DNA from: Candidatus Cloacimonadota bacterium | GTDB lineage: Bacteria > Cloacimonadota > Cloacimonadia > Cloacimonadales > Cloacimonadaceae | Length of the DNA: 42,091 nt | Assembly: GCA_028695495.1 (NCBI GenBank) | Contig: JAQVIX010000011.1 | Coordinates: 1 to 42,091, forward strand | Direction: 5' to 3' | Shown: positions 1 to 9,051 of the stretch, one piece after another | Layout of the letters: every line of letters starts with the position of its first letter | Numbering within the stretch: the stretch's first letter is position 1 | The notes under the pieces: generated by a model | The model's database searches: none | What the model saw: only the letters and a program-made list of their open reading frames with translations | Told to the model about the DNA's origin: nothing | Translations under genes and position numbers: made by a program

Positions 1-127
1 GCTCTTCCATACTGTCTTTATTGCCGATAAAGAAGCATTCATGCCCGGCAGCTTTTAGCTCCTTTGCCAAAGCCAGCGCAGGGATGATGTGTCCACCAGT
101 TCCACCGGCACCAAAGGCAAACCTCAT
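1..127 (-). CDS. murG: MurG N-terminus (partial, cut by window edge)
   Basis: Only the first 42 codons are present. The translation starts MRFAFGAGGTGGHIIPALAL, which carries the glycine-rich N-terminal loop (GAGGTGGHI) of UDP-GlcNAc:lipid I N-acetylglucosaminyltransferase. In the known pathway MurG converts lipid I to lipid II on the cytoplasmic face of the inner membrane. The ATG at 127-125 overlaps the ftsW stop as ATGA, so the two genes are translationally coupled. The gene order ftsW-murG is the usual dcw order. The rest of the gene and any downstream murC, murB or ftsQ/A/Z lie outside the window. Confidence 0.93.
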   Translation of the reverse strand, partial: MRFAFGAGGTGGHIIPALALAKELKAAGHECFFIGNKDSMEE

Positions 128-1269
128 AGCTCCCTCCGCTGGGCACTTATATTCAGCAGTGCCCCTACTGCCACGCTATCCATCATTAGGGCGCTGCCGC
201 CATAGCTGATAAAGGGCAGGGTGTTTCCCGTGGAGGGGATGATGGACATAGCTACTCCCGTATTTACCAATACGTTAATATAGATATTCAGTGCCAAGCC
301 CACCCCCAAAAAACGCAAATATTGGTTTTCATTGCGGTTCGATACCCGGATGGCAAAAAAGAAGAGCAGGCTATGCAGCAGGAATACGATCATCGCCCCA
401 AAATAGCCGAATTCTTCGCCGATAATGGTAAATACATAGTCTGTGCGTGCTTCCGGCAGATAGTAATGCTTGCCGCGTCCGCGCGCGATTCCCGTGCCAA
501 AAAGACCGCCACTGGTAAGTGCGGTAAGGCTTTCTTTTACCTGATAGTCTTTTTGATCTGTTTCTTGTACTTCTCTATCCTTGAAAAAGAGATTGTATTT
601 CTTGTAGGTTTCAATGCGTTGCTTGCGGTAGGCTTCACTGTGGTTCGACATAAAAAAGGCGCCCGCTACTCCTACGATAAGCAGGATCAGCATAATGCGT
701 TTGCGGATGCCGGCATACCACAGCATGCCCAGCAGGGTAATTCCGGCAATAATGATGCTGGATAGATGCTTTTCGGCATAGATGAGGTAAAATACCACGC
801 CGCTTAGCACCGTAAGCTCCAGAAAGTTCTTCGGGAAATGAAAGATGTTTTTGGTGGCGCGCAAAAGCTCGTTTTTGTAGTCCAGGATATGGGCAAAGAG
901 GAAGACCAAAGCTACTCTCGCTATAAAGGAGGGCTGTAAGCTGATGAGCTTCAGGTCTATAGCGCGGGTGGCGCCCTTTTTGGTAACCCCCTTGATGAGC
1001 ACCAATACAAGGAGCGCAATGGTAAGATATACCAAGTAGATGTTTGCCCGCCTGATCTTCTCAAAATTGAATAAATATAAGACTACCAAAGCCACTATAA
1101 AAGAAGCCACAAAGAAAAACAGCTGCTTGTAAAAGTATTGTAAAGAGCTTTGTACCGAAGAGATATTCAGCATTACAATGAGTCCGATAACGCACAAAGC
1201 CAGGTAGCACAAGAGAATACCTTTGTCGTAGCTCTTGATATAGGTGCGGAATCTGCTACCTTTCTTCAT
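124..1269 (-). CDS. ftsW: FtsW, SEDS-family lipid II polymerase
   Basis: A 381-residue polytopic membrane protein of the SEDS family, which polymerises lipid II into glycan strands at the septum with its partner transpeptidase (FtsI, same operon). Visible motifs are the large extracytoplasmic loop at residues 258-287 (GTGIARGRGKHYYLPEARTD), whose Asp277 aligns with the catalytic Asp of SEDS proteins, and PSTGNTLPFISYGGSAL at 345-361. Its place between murD and murG argues for FtsW over RodA. The start ATG overlaps the murD stop by 4 nt (ATGA), and its own stop overlaps murG. One oddity: the conserved QPSE motif of SEDS proteins reads QPSF here (residues 112-115). Confidence 0.93.
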   Translation of the reverse strand: MKKGSRFRTYIKSYDKGILLCYLALCVIGLIVMLNISSVQSSLQYFYKQLFFFVASFIVALVVLYLFNFEKIRRANIYLVYLTIALLVLVLIKGVTKKGATRAIDLKLISLQPSFIARVALVFLFAHILDYKNELLRATKNIFHFPKNFLELTVLSGVVFYLIYAEKHLSSIIIAGITLLGMLWYAGIRKRIMLILLIVGVAGAFFMSNHSEAYRKQRIETYKKYNLFFKDREVQETDQKDYQVKESLTALTSGGLFGTGIARGRGKHYYLPEARTDYVFTIIGEEFGYFGAMIVFLLHSLLFFFAIRVSNRNENQYLRFLGVGLALNIYINVLVNTGVAMSIIPSTGNTLPFISYGGSALMMDSVAVGALLNISAQRREL

Positions 1270-2600
1270 GCCTTTAGCTCTCTTACCAAATCTTTAAAGT
1301 ATTCTCCCCGCTCTTCAAAGTTTTGAAAGCGGTCAAAGCTGGCGCAGGCAGGGCTTAATACTATGCTCTCGCCCGGCAGCGCCTCGGCAAAAGCAAGTTT
1401 TACCGCTGCATCAAAATCCGGCTCCAAAGCCAAATCCAGCTTCCCTTCCCACGCCTCTTGCATGCGGGATAGCGTTGCGCCGGTAATATATACCTTTTGC
1501 GCCTTTTGCTTTAGCAGCGGGGTCAATTGCCCAAAATCCTCTCCTTTATCCGAACCGCCCATGATGATGCGGATAGGCACCTCGAAGGAATTAAGCGCAC
1601 TCTTTACGGAATCGCAATTTGTCGCCTTGGAATCGTTATAGAACTTCACCCCGCGGATGGTATCCACATATTCCAGGCGATGGCTCAATCCTTTGAAAGT
1701 GTAGCACGCATCTACCGCCTTCTTGAGATTCCCGCCTATCGCCTTAATCGCCAAGAGTGCCGCAATCAGGTTCTGATAGTTATGCGGTCCTTTGATGATT
1801 AGCTTATCGGTATTTAGTCGTTCTTGACCGATGATAATCTCTTTGCCCTTTAGATAAGCATCTGCCAGAGGATTGTCCATGGAAAAGCAAAGCTGCTGCG
1901 CCGCAAGATCCGGCAATAGCTTCAGAGTCTGCTCCGAATCCCGGAAGTAGATAGCGTAATCTGCCGCACTTTGATTCTCAAAAATGCGCATCTTGCTAAG
2001 GCAATAAGCTTCATAGCTGGGGTAGCGATTAAGGTGATCCGGCGAGAGATTGAGCAAGATAGCCACCTGCGGTGCAAAACTTTGGATGAGATCCAGCTGG
2101 AAGCTGCTAATCTCCAAAACGATGTATTCGATGCCTGGCAAATGGATGGGGAAACTGCAGAAGGCGGCACCGATATTGCCCGCCAGGATGCTATTTTTAC
2201 CTAAACTCTGTAGTAAATGATGGATCAGGCTTGCCGTGGTACTCTTGCCATTGGAGCCGGTAACGGCGATGATGCGGCTATCCGGCGCTTTGATGCGGTA
2301 GCCAAACTCAATCTCGGAGATTAGTTCAATCCCCTTTGCCCTTGCTTTGTTTAGTATCTCGATATCCAGGGGGATGCCGGGGCTTACTATCCAACAAGCG
2401 CAATCAAAAAGCCGCTTGCTATGCCCGCCAAACTCGCACTCAAAATCCTGCACCAATTCGGCACTATTTGCCACCCTATCCACTGGCACGGAATCGCTTA
2501 AAAACACATCGCCACCCAGCTCTTTGATCTTGTAAGCTGCGGCAATCCCACTGCGGGCGATGCCCAGGATTGCGTATTTTAAGCTCGTATCAAACGCCAT
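1266..2600 (-). CDS. murD: MurD, UDP-MurNAc-L-Ala:D-Glu ligase
   Basis: A 444-residue Mur ligase, the normal MurD length. It adds D-glutamate to UDP-MurNAc-L-alanine in the cytoplasm using ATP. The N-terminal Rossmann-like segment begins near residue 8. The ATP-binding loop is GSNGKST at 115-121. EISSFQL at 163-169 and LSPDHLNRY at 185-193 are central-domain motifs. The C-terminal SPACASFDRF (from residue 416) followed by FEERGEYF is diagnostic for MurD among Mur ligases. It starts 9 nt after the mraY stop and overlaps ftsW by 4 nt. Confidence 0.95.
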   Translation of the reverse strand: MAFDTSLKYAILGIARSGIAAAYKIKELGGDVFLSDSVPVDRVANSAELVQDFECEFGGHSKRLFDCACWIVSPGIPLDIEILNKARAKGIELISEIEFGYRIKAPDSRIIAVTGSNGKSTTASLIHHLLQSLGKNSILAGNIGAAFCSFPIHLPGIEYIVLEISSFQLDLIQSFAPQVAILLNLSPDHLNRYPSYEAYCLSKMRIFENQSAADYAIYFRDSEQTLKLLPDLAAQQLCFSMDNPLADAYLKGKEIIIGQERLNTDKLIIKGPHNYQNLIAALLAIKAIGGNLKKAVDACYTFKGLSHRLEYVDTIRGVKFYNDSKATNCDSVKSALNSFEVPIRIIMGGSDKGEDFGQLTPLLKQKAQKVYITGATLSRMQEAWEGKLDLALEPDFDAAVKLAFAEALPGESIVLSPACASFDRFQNFEERGEYFKDLVRELKA

Positions 2601-2609
2601 TTCTATACC

Positions 2610-3716
2610 CTATCGAAGCTTTATGGTGCTAAGCCCCACGGCTACTAAAAGCATTGCCACGATGTAAAAGCGCATAACGATCTTGGATTCGTGGATGCCG
2701 CGCAGCTCAAAATGGTGATGCAGGGGAGCGCAACGGAATACGCGTCTGCCGCTGCCATATTTCTTTTTTGTATATTTGAACCAATAGCGTTGAATGATAA
2801 CGCTAAAGGTTTCAGACACAAAGATAAAGCCAATGATAAAGAGAAAGATTTGCTCTTTGAGCAAGATGGAGATTACCGCCAAAATACCGCCCAGCGCCAG
2901 CGAACCGGTATCGCCCATAAAGATTTCTGCCGGATAGCTATTGTACCACAAAAAGCCGATGAGCGAGCCAATTAAGGCAGAGATAAATACGGTAAGTTCA
3001 CCCGCAATGGGGATGAATTCCAGGTTCAGATAATCCGCTGCCACAAAGTTTCCTTTCAGATAGCTCATTACCCCCAAACCGAAGGCGGTAAATACCAAGG
3101 TGCCAGCCGCCAAGCCATCCAGCCCGTCGGTAAGATTTACCGCATTGGAGCTACCCGTAATCATAAAGATTACAACGGGAATAAAGAAGATACCCAGCTC
3201 GATATAGAGATTCTTGAAAAAGGGAATCTGCATGGCGGTAATGCTATATTCGCCATCGGCAAAGCTGTAATAGATTGCCAGTGCAAGGATAAGCGCAAAG
3301 GAGATTTGCCCCCAGAGCTTATACTTGGGCACCAAACCCTTTTTTGCTTTTACAAAGTTTTTCAGGTAATCATCCAAAAAGCCCAAAATCCCCAGCCACA
3401 AGGTGCTAAGGTACATCATCAAAATGGCATAATTTGTAAGGATATTCCATAGCAGCGAGGAAAAGAGCAGCGCCAGCAGGATGATAAGCCCACCCATGGT
3501 GGGTGTGCCCGCTTTGAGGCGATGCTTTTCTGGCATATCTTCATCGATGCTTTCCACTGCGGCTTTGCGCTTGAGTAGCGAAATAAGCGCAGGACCAAAA
3601 AACAGGGTAAATATAAGCGCCGTGATAAATGCCGCAATGGAGCGGAAAGTGAGATAACGCAGGACGTTAAACACTATAGAATAATCTGCCAGAGGGTAAA
3701 GCAAATGGTACAGCAT
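2610..3716 (-). CDS. mraY: MraY, phospho-MurNAc-pentapeptide translocase
   Basis: A 368-residue polytopic inner-membrane enzyme that transfers phospho-MurNAc-pentapeptide to undecaprenyl phosphate, making lipid I. Diagnostic motifs are KAGTPTMGG at 68-76, GFLDDYLK at 112-119 (paired catalytic aspartates), NAVNLTDGLDGLAAG at 191-205, MGDTGS in the C-terminal half, and APLHHHFELRG near the C-terminus. Its ATG shares one base with the TAA of murF (TAATG), so it is coupled to the upstream murE/murF reading frame. That coupling matters because the murF frame is interrupted further upstream. Confidence 0.96.
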   Translation of the reverse strand: MLYHLLYPLADYSIVFNVLRYLTFRSIAAFITALIFTLFFGPALISLLKRKAAVESIDEDMPEKHRLKAGTPTMGGLIILLALLFSSLLWNILTNYAILMMYLSTLWLGILGFLDDYLKNFVKAKKGLVPKYKLWGQISFALILALAIYYSFADGEYSITAMQIPFFKNLYIELGIFFIPVVIFMITGSSNAVNLTDGLDGLAAGTLVFTAFGLGVMSYLKGNFVAADYLNLEFIPIAGELTVFISALIGSLIGFLWYNSYPAEIFMGDTGSLALGGILAVISILLKEQIFLFIIGFIFVSETFSVIIQRYWFKYTKKKYGSGRRVFRCAPLHHHFELRGIHESKIVMRFYIVAMLLVAVGLSTIKLR

Positions 3717-4285
3717 TATGAGGCTCCTTTCAGACGGGGGATGATCTTTTCCAATTGAATGCCGTGTGAAGCTTTGATTAGGACAATAGCGCTATCTGGC
3801 AACGCAGGAAATACCGCAAGCAAATCCTGCACTTTTGAAAAATGCCGGCTTTGATCTGGATTAAATACCATAGAGTAGCTCCCTATGCTATAGAGTTCAT
3901 GATAGTTACCCGCCTTCAGGATGGCTGCAATCTGCGCATGATATTTCTCGCTTTGGCTGCCCAGCTCCAGCATATCCCCCAAAAAGGCAATATGCGGTTG
4001 CTCGGGCAAAAAGCCCTGCCAATACTCAATCGCTGCCTGCATGGAAACGGGATTGGCATTGTAGCAATCCAATATCAGCCATCTGCCATTTACCTTTTCC
4101 ACCTGCATTCTATGCCCCAAATCCAGGTTTTTATATAGTGCACTTTGGATATCCGCATCCTGTAAACCCAGTTCCTTGCCCAAAGCGATACCAAAGGCGG
4201 CATTGCTTACAAAATGCGGTGCCTGATGCTGGATATAGTATTTGCTGCTATTCAGATAGAAGCCTTGCCCCTGCTCTTCTCTCTT
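3716..4285 (-). pseudogene. murF: MurF C-terminal part, separated by an in-frame stop
   Basis: This stretch continues the murE/murF frame without a frameshift, directly after the TAA at 4286-4288. It encodes about 190 residues of MurF: the end of the central domain (VSNAAFGIALGKELGL) and the whole C-terminal substrate domain, including LDCYNANPVSMQAAI and FLGDMLELG, which match the MurF family motifs around DSYNAN and GDMxELG. The nearest usable start is a TTG at 4183-4181, but it has no visible Shine-Dalgarno sequence. The amino-acid sequence between the TAA and the TTG still looks constrained (GFYL, YYIQ, then NAAFGIAL). This fits a recent nonsense change, a sequence error or recoding better than an old pseudogene. 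It ends in a TAATG overlap with mraY. Confidence 0.75.
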
Positions 4286-6517
4286 TTACCCGCAGATGCG
4301 ATAATCCGCTGAAGCGTCGTGCCCTATGCACTTACCCGAATCTCGGACCTCCGAACAGCGCAAGTCATCGGCGGGGAAGAGCTTGAGATGCAGATTGCGG
4401 CGAAATAGCTCGGTCTTTTCCCGGTAAACTCCGGTTTCATCCACGAAATACTCTAAGTGTGAGGCACCTACATTCAGGATGATTCCCGCTTGTGGACGGA
4501 TACATTCCGCCATTTCGGCAATCTCGCCAAAGTGGTTCGTGCCCACCTCAAATATCGCATATTCATGATACGCTTCCAGGCGCAGGATGGTTTTACATAC
4601 ACCAAGTATGTTGTTCTCGTTTTTATCGGATTTCAAGGTGGGCGCCACGCTGGAGAGGATATTGTAGATAAGCTCTTTGGAGCTGGTTTTGCCCGTGGAG
4701 CCGGTAATGGCAATCTTATATACGTCAAAGATTTGCAAGTATTTATGCAAGAGAAGCGTCATTAGCTCTTGCGGCTGCGGATGCTGTAAATAGCGGGGGT
4801 GGTCGATACCCTGCCTTTTTCCTACAGCAAAGCAATCCGGAGTATCCAGCACCTTACTGATAAAATCATTTCCATCAAAGGTTTCCCCTTCCAAAGCAAA
4901 GAAGAGAGAGCCGGGCTTGATACTGCGGCTATCCGTAGAGATGTATCTATATAGCGCTTGGGATTCTAAAGATTTATAGTCGCATTTCCCTTCGCATAGA
5001 AGCTCCAGTAAAAGCGGATCCAAGGGTAAAAGCAGTTCATCTGCCGCTTTGCAATGCCGGGCTTCTCTTGCCGCCTCTGCCGCTACCTGGCGATCGTCGA
5101 AAGGATACCTGGTGCCGCCTATTTCCTGATAGTTTTCATGCCCCTTACCGCAGATTACCACCACATCCCCGCTTTGGGCAATATTCAGCGCTGTTTTTAT
5201 GGCTTCCTTGCGGTCTCGAATTACCCACCAGGGCAGGGAAAAATCGCGGTCTTTTACGATGTTGCCGATAATCGCAGCAGGCTCTTCGCTGCGGGGATTG
5301 TCGTTCGTTACGATCACCACATTGCTATGCCTGAGTGCTGCTTGCAACATCAGAGGGCGCTTGCCGCTATCGCGATCTCCACCAGCACCGATAATGCTGA
5401 TAATACGGCGGTGCGGCAATTTCTCTACGCTTTTTAAAAGGTTGATAATGGCATCCGGAGTGTGGGCATAATCCACATAAATGCCCACGCCACGCTCGTT
5501 TGCCACCTTCTCGATTCTGCCTGGAACTGCCATCAGCTGCGGGATTTGCTCTTCCAATTTGTTTGCCTTAATACCGCTTTGCATTACGCTCACCAGCGCC
5601 AATGCCAGGTTATCGATATTAAAATCCCCAATCAAGGGGCTATTTGCCTTTAGCACCTGCTGTGCACTATCTTTTAGTAAAAATGAACTGCCATCCAAAC
5701 CGATCTGACGCTCTTCAATCCTATAATTCGCTTCCGTTTGCGACCCCAGTGTAATCACCCGGGCATTCTGCTCCTGCAAAAGCCGCGCTATCTCCTGACC
5801 CTTGGCATCATCGATATTGATGATGGAAATGCCGCCTTTTAATGCAGCGCGTTCAAATAGCAGATATTTAGCCGCAAAATACTCATCCAAATCCTTATGG
5901 AAATCCAAATGATCGCGGCTGAAATTGGTAAATAGATTGTAATCAAAATCAACGCCATAAACCCGATCCAGCGCCAAGGCGTGCGAGGAAACCTCCATTA
6001 CCACCTGCGCCACCCCGGCATCTGCCATCTGTTTAAATATCTGGTGAAGCTCCAGGATGTCTGGCGTGGTATGTTTGGTTTCAAAGTGTTCATCCTCTAT
6101 TTTGTAGCCCAAAGTGCCAATCCAAGCGCATTTCTGCCCCTGCATCCTTAGCAATTGATAAAGCATTAGCGAGCTGGTGGTTTTACCATTGGTACCCGTT
6201 ACTCCAAAGAGCGTAAATGCCTGGGCGGCTTTGCCATAGTATTCTTTGGCATAAAGCGCCACTGCCTTGCGGCTCTCCTTTACCTGAATATCGCAAATAT
6301 CGCTCTCGCCAATGATTAGCACTGCGCCTTTATCCAAAGCGGCGGGGATTACCTTGTGTCCATCGAAGCTGGCGCCTTTGATGGCAAAGAAGGCATCACC
6401 CGGCTTTATCAAACGATGGTCATACACCGGTTGTGGCAGAGCCTTATACTCCTGTGTAAGTTTTACGCCTTTTAGCAGATCGCGCTCGCGTAAAAGCTCC
6501 AAATAACGCTGCATCAT
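4286..6517 (-). CDS. murE: MurE-MurF fusion, ending at a premature in-frame TAA
   Basis: The first ~490 residues are MurE, which adds meso-diaminopimelate to UDP-MurNAc-L-Ala-D-Glu. P-loop GTNGKTT lies at 108-114, and DNPR at 406-409 is the motif for meso-DAP rather than lysine. From about residue 500 the same frame continues into MurF (D-Ala-D-Ala adding enzyme), with STDSRSIKPGSLFFAL and P-loop GSTGKTS at 606-612. Fused murE-murF genes are known in some bacteria. A TAA at codon 744 (4288-4286) ends the frame before the MurF C-terminal domain; read through it, the protein would be 933 residues, the expected sum of both enzymes. The start was set at 6517 because that ATG overlaps the ftsI stop (ATGA) and has GGAGG 7 nt upstream. 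An earlier in-frame ATG at 6538 lies inside ftsI. Confidence 0.88.
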   Translation of the reverse strand: MMQRYLELLRERDLLKGVKLTQEYKALPQPVYDHRLIKPGDAFFAIKGASFDGHKVIPAALDKGAVLIIGESDICDIQVKESRKAVALYAKEYYGKAAQAFTLFGVTGTNGKTTSSLMLYQLLRMQGQKCAWIGTLGYKIEDEHFETKHTTPDILELHQIFKQMADAGVAQVVMEVSSHALALDRVYGVDFDYNLFTNFSRDHLDFHKDLDEYFAAKYLLFERAALKGGISIINIDDAKGQEIARLLQEQNARVITLGSQTEANYRIEERQIGLDGSSFLLKDSAQQVLKANSPLIGDFNIDNLALALVSVMQSGIKANKLEEQIPQLMAVPGRIEKVANERGVGIYVDYAHTPDAIINLLKSVEKLPHRRIISIIGAGGDRDSGKRPLMLQAALRHSNVVIVTNDNPRSEEPAAIIGNIVKDRDFSLPWWVIRDRKEAIKTALNIAQSGDVVVICGKGHENYQEIGGTRYPFDDRQVAAEAAREARHCKAADELLLPLDPLLLELLCEGKCDYKSLESQALYRYISTDSRSIKPGSLFFALEGETFDGNDFISKVLDTPDCFAVGKRQGIDHPRYLQHPQPQELMTLLLHKYLQIFDVYKIAITGSTGKTSSKELIYNILSSVAPTLKSDKNENNILGVCKTILRLEAYHEYAIFEVGTNHFGEIAEMAECIRPQAGIILNVGASHLEYFVDETGVYREKTELFRRNLHLKLFPADDLRCSEVRDSGKCIGHDASADYRICG

Positions 6518-8688
6518 ATAGATGCCTCCAATACACATACGCTCTGCTTGGTTATTAGCGAGCCGGGAAGCAGCGATTGCTTGCGCACTATTCCCGAACC
6601 CTCAATGCGGATGGGGATATTGTGTTCGGCGGCAGTTTGCGTGGCTTTGCGCAGGCTTAACCCCACCAAATTTGGCATATTACCCCTTGCCACCTGCTGC
6701 GGAGCTTCCTTGGTGCCCTTGCCTATTTTCAGGGTAATGGGATGGTTTTTATCTACATAAATCCCCGCTTTGGGGAATTGGTCAATTACCGTGGAAGCGC
6801 TATCTGGTCCCTCTACCTTATATAAGAAGCCATAGCGGTTCAGCGTTCTTTCGGCGCTCAAGATATTTTCGCCCACGAGCTTTGGCATGGTAAGCGAGCT
6901 TTGCATCAGGCGCTCATTGTAAGGAAGTATCTGGCAATCTGGCATAAAGAGGATGTTTTCCACTATCTTGCGGAAGCTGGGTGCGGCACTCATGGAGCCA
7001 AACCGGTAGTAATGCGAGGGTTCATCGTAAAATATCACGATTACCATCTGCGGGTCTTCCACCGGGAAAAGCCCCACAAATACGGAATTGTATTTACCGC
7101 TGGAATAGCCGCGCGTGCCTTCCACGTGCTTTTCTGCCGTTCCGGTTTTGCCGCCCATACTGATGTAATTCATCTGAATATGTTTCGCAGTGCCGTCGTC
7201 CACCACATCCTGAATATAAGAGAGCATGGTGTCGCAGGCGGCTTTGCTGGATACCTGCCGTAGCATTACCGGATCAAAGCTTTCTATTACCTTGCCGTTA
7301 TCATCCCGGTAGCTATCCACGATGATGGGTTTCATCAGCTTGCCGCCATTTGCCATGGCGCTATATGCCGTGGCGAGCTGGATGGCAGTAACCGAAATGG
7401 ATTGCCCAAAGGATAGGGAATGCAGGGAATAGCCATCCCAATTTTCCAGCTTGGCAAATAGCCCGCTGGATTCGCCAAAGAGATTCAGCGCACTCTTTTG
7501 CCCAAAGCCCATGGAGATAAACTCTTCATAAAGGCGGGTTTTACCGATGCGCTCGGCGATTCTTGCCACGCCCACGTTGCTGGATTTGGCAATGATGCCG
7601 CGGGGATTTAAGGTACCATAATCGTGCGTATCGCGGATGGTGCGGCGCCCTGCCTGATATCTGCCACATTCGATGTATTCGTTGGGGCGTACGAGCTTGT
7701 GTTCCAAAGCGGGAAGCAGGGTGATGGGCTTCATGGTGCTGCCGGGTTCAAACATAAAGCTGGCAGGGATGTTTGATCTGCTGCGCACGATATTGGGGTC
7801 ATCCGTTTGATCTGTATTGGATACACCGGCAAGCGCCAATACACGTCCGGTTTTGGGGTCCATTACCACCGCCCCGCCGTGTTTGGCCTCGTATTTACTT
7901 ACTCCCTCATAAAGCACGTTTTCCACCACTTCCTGCACTTTAGCATCTATGGTAAGGTAGATGTTGCTGCCGTGTTTGGGCTTCTTTTCGTGCAAATCCG
8001 GGTAGGGTATGGGTTTGCCATTGGCGTCTTTTACCACTTCGCGCCAGCCATATTCGCCGGCTAAAGTTTTATCATAAGTAGCTTCCAAGCCGTTGATCCC
8101 TGCCAGTTTATACAGGGATTTGCTATTGGTAACGGGGTCGTAACCATTGGAAGCTTCGCGCACAGAGCCTACCAGTCGCGCTGCCAAAATGCCCTTGGAA
8201 TGGGTACGGCGCATGTGGGAAAAACTATAAATCAAGCCGGGCAGCTTTTGTTTTCTAAAGTCTTGCAGGATGTTATCCAGCTCCGCTTCGCTTATCTTGT
8301 TGCTTATCTGTATCGAGCTGGTCTTATTTCCCATATTCAGGCGTTTGTAAACGAAATCCTCTTTCAGGCTGCTATTTTGGATAATGCTCTGCGCCACCTT
8401 TTCCATAGTGTCTTCCGCATTCTTATCATTTCGCTGCGCCCATGCCCTTACCGAAGCCCTATCGATATCTATCTGATAGTAATTTATACTGCTTACCAGC
8501 AAATTGCCTTTGGCGTCGTAGATAGAGCCGCGCCGGGGGATGAGGATATCCTTATGCGGGGTATAGCGGACGCGCCTGAATTGGGATAGATTGAAGGGAT
8601 CCAAAATCTGGATACAAAAAAGGTATCCGCACCAAAGCAGAACGATAAGCCCAAAGCCAATAAGCAGAGAATAATAACGAGAGCGCAT
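6514..8688 (-). CDS. ftsI: FtsI/PBP3-like septal transpeptidase with two PASTA domains
   Basis: A 724-residue class B penicillin-binding protein anchored by an N-terminal membrane helix (residues 7-28). It cross-links peptidoglycan in the periplasm at the division site, with FtsW as glycosyltransferase. The transpeptidase motifs are complete: STMK at 317-320 (nucleophile Ser317), SSN at 369-371 and KTGT at 514-517. The pedestal segment RRGSIYD is near residue 52. Two PASTA domains follow, at about 600-656 (MPKLVG) and 671-722 (MPNLVG). PASTA domains are typical of Gram-positive PBPs and some Gram-negative phyla. The gene lies 6 nt after ftsL and overlaps murE by 4 nt. Confidence 0.94.
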   Translation of the reverse strand: MRSRYYSLLIGFGLIVLLWCGYLFCIQILDPFNLSQFRRVRYTPHKDILIPRRGSIYDAKGNLLVSSINYYQIDIDRASVRAWAQRNDKNAEDTMEKVAQSIIQNSSLKEDFVYKRLNMGNKTSSIQISNKISEAELDNILQDFRKQKLPGLIYSFSHMRRTHSKGILAARLVGSVREASNGYDPVTNSKSLYKLAGINGLEATYDKTLAGEYGWREVVKDANGKPIPYPDLHEKKPKHGSNIYLTIDAKVQEVVENVLYEGVSKYEAKHGGAVVMDPKTGRVLALAGVSNTDQTDDPNIVRSRSNIPASFMFEPGSTMKPITLLPALEHKLVRPNEYIECGRYQAGRRTIRDTHDYGTLNPRGIIAKSSNVGVARIAERIGKTRLYEEFISMGFGQKSALNLFGESSGLFAKLENWDGYSLHSLSFGQSISVTAIQLATAYSAMANGGKLMKPIIVDSYRDDNGKVIESFDPVMLRQVSSKAACDTMLSYIQDVVDDGTAKHIQMNYISMGGKTGTAEKHVEGTRGYSSGKYNSVFVGLFPVEDPQMVIVIFYDEPSHYYRFGSMSAAPSFRKIVENILFMPDCQILPYNERLMQSSLTMPKLVGENILSAERTLNRYGFLYKVEGPDSASTVIDQFPKAGIYVDKNHPITLKIGKGTKEAPQQVARGNMPNLVGLSLRKATQTAAEHNIPIRIEGSGIVRKQSLLPGSLITKQSVCVLEASI

Positions 8689-8694
8689 GGCTAT

Positions 8695-9051
8695 TTAGTC
8701 AAGCAAGATTTCCACGTTTTTGGCTTCAGCTTTGGAAGCAATCAAATCCAGAATGGTATAGCTGCTCTCCTTTTTACCCGGAGCGGGTTCATGCACATAG
8801 ATTACTCTTCCCGCTTCTTGTTCGGGAATAAACTGGCTCATCTCCACCCGCACCAGCGAAGCGATATGACGCCCGCTTTTCAGGTCGTCATGCTCCACCA
8901 AAAGCTCGGTATTGATGTTTTTCTCGGCATTCAGGCTCTTCTCTTGTTCCGCCAATTTTGCGGTACAGGCAACTACCTCATTTTTATTGTAAAAGTTCAA
9001 AAAGCCGCAGATTAGGGCAAGGATTACAAGGATGATGATTCTGGCTCTCAT
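8695..9051 (-). CDS. ftsL: FtsL-like division protein
   Basis: A 118-residue bitopic protein with a very short cytoplasmic tail, one membrane helix (about residues 3-20) and a polar, heptad-like region (about 28-60) that could form a coiled coil. Sequence identity to FtsL is not obvious, as is normal for this fast-evolving family. The call rests on size, topology and its position between rsmH and ftsI. FtsL bridges FtsI/FtsW with FtsB/FtsQ in the known divisome. It is coupled to rsmH by an ATGA overlap and followed by ftsI after 6 nt. The C-terminal ~45 residues extend beyond the coil and are unlike anything I recognise. Confidence 0.7.
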   Translation of the reverse strand: MRARIIILVILALICGFLNFYNKNEVVACTAKLAEQEKSLNAEKNINTELLVEHDDLKSGRHIASLVRVEMSQFIPEQEAGRVIYVHEPAPGKKESSYTILDLIASKAEAKNVEILLD

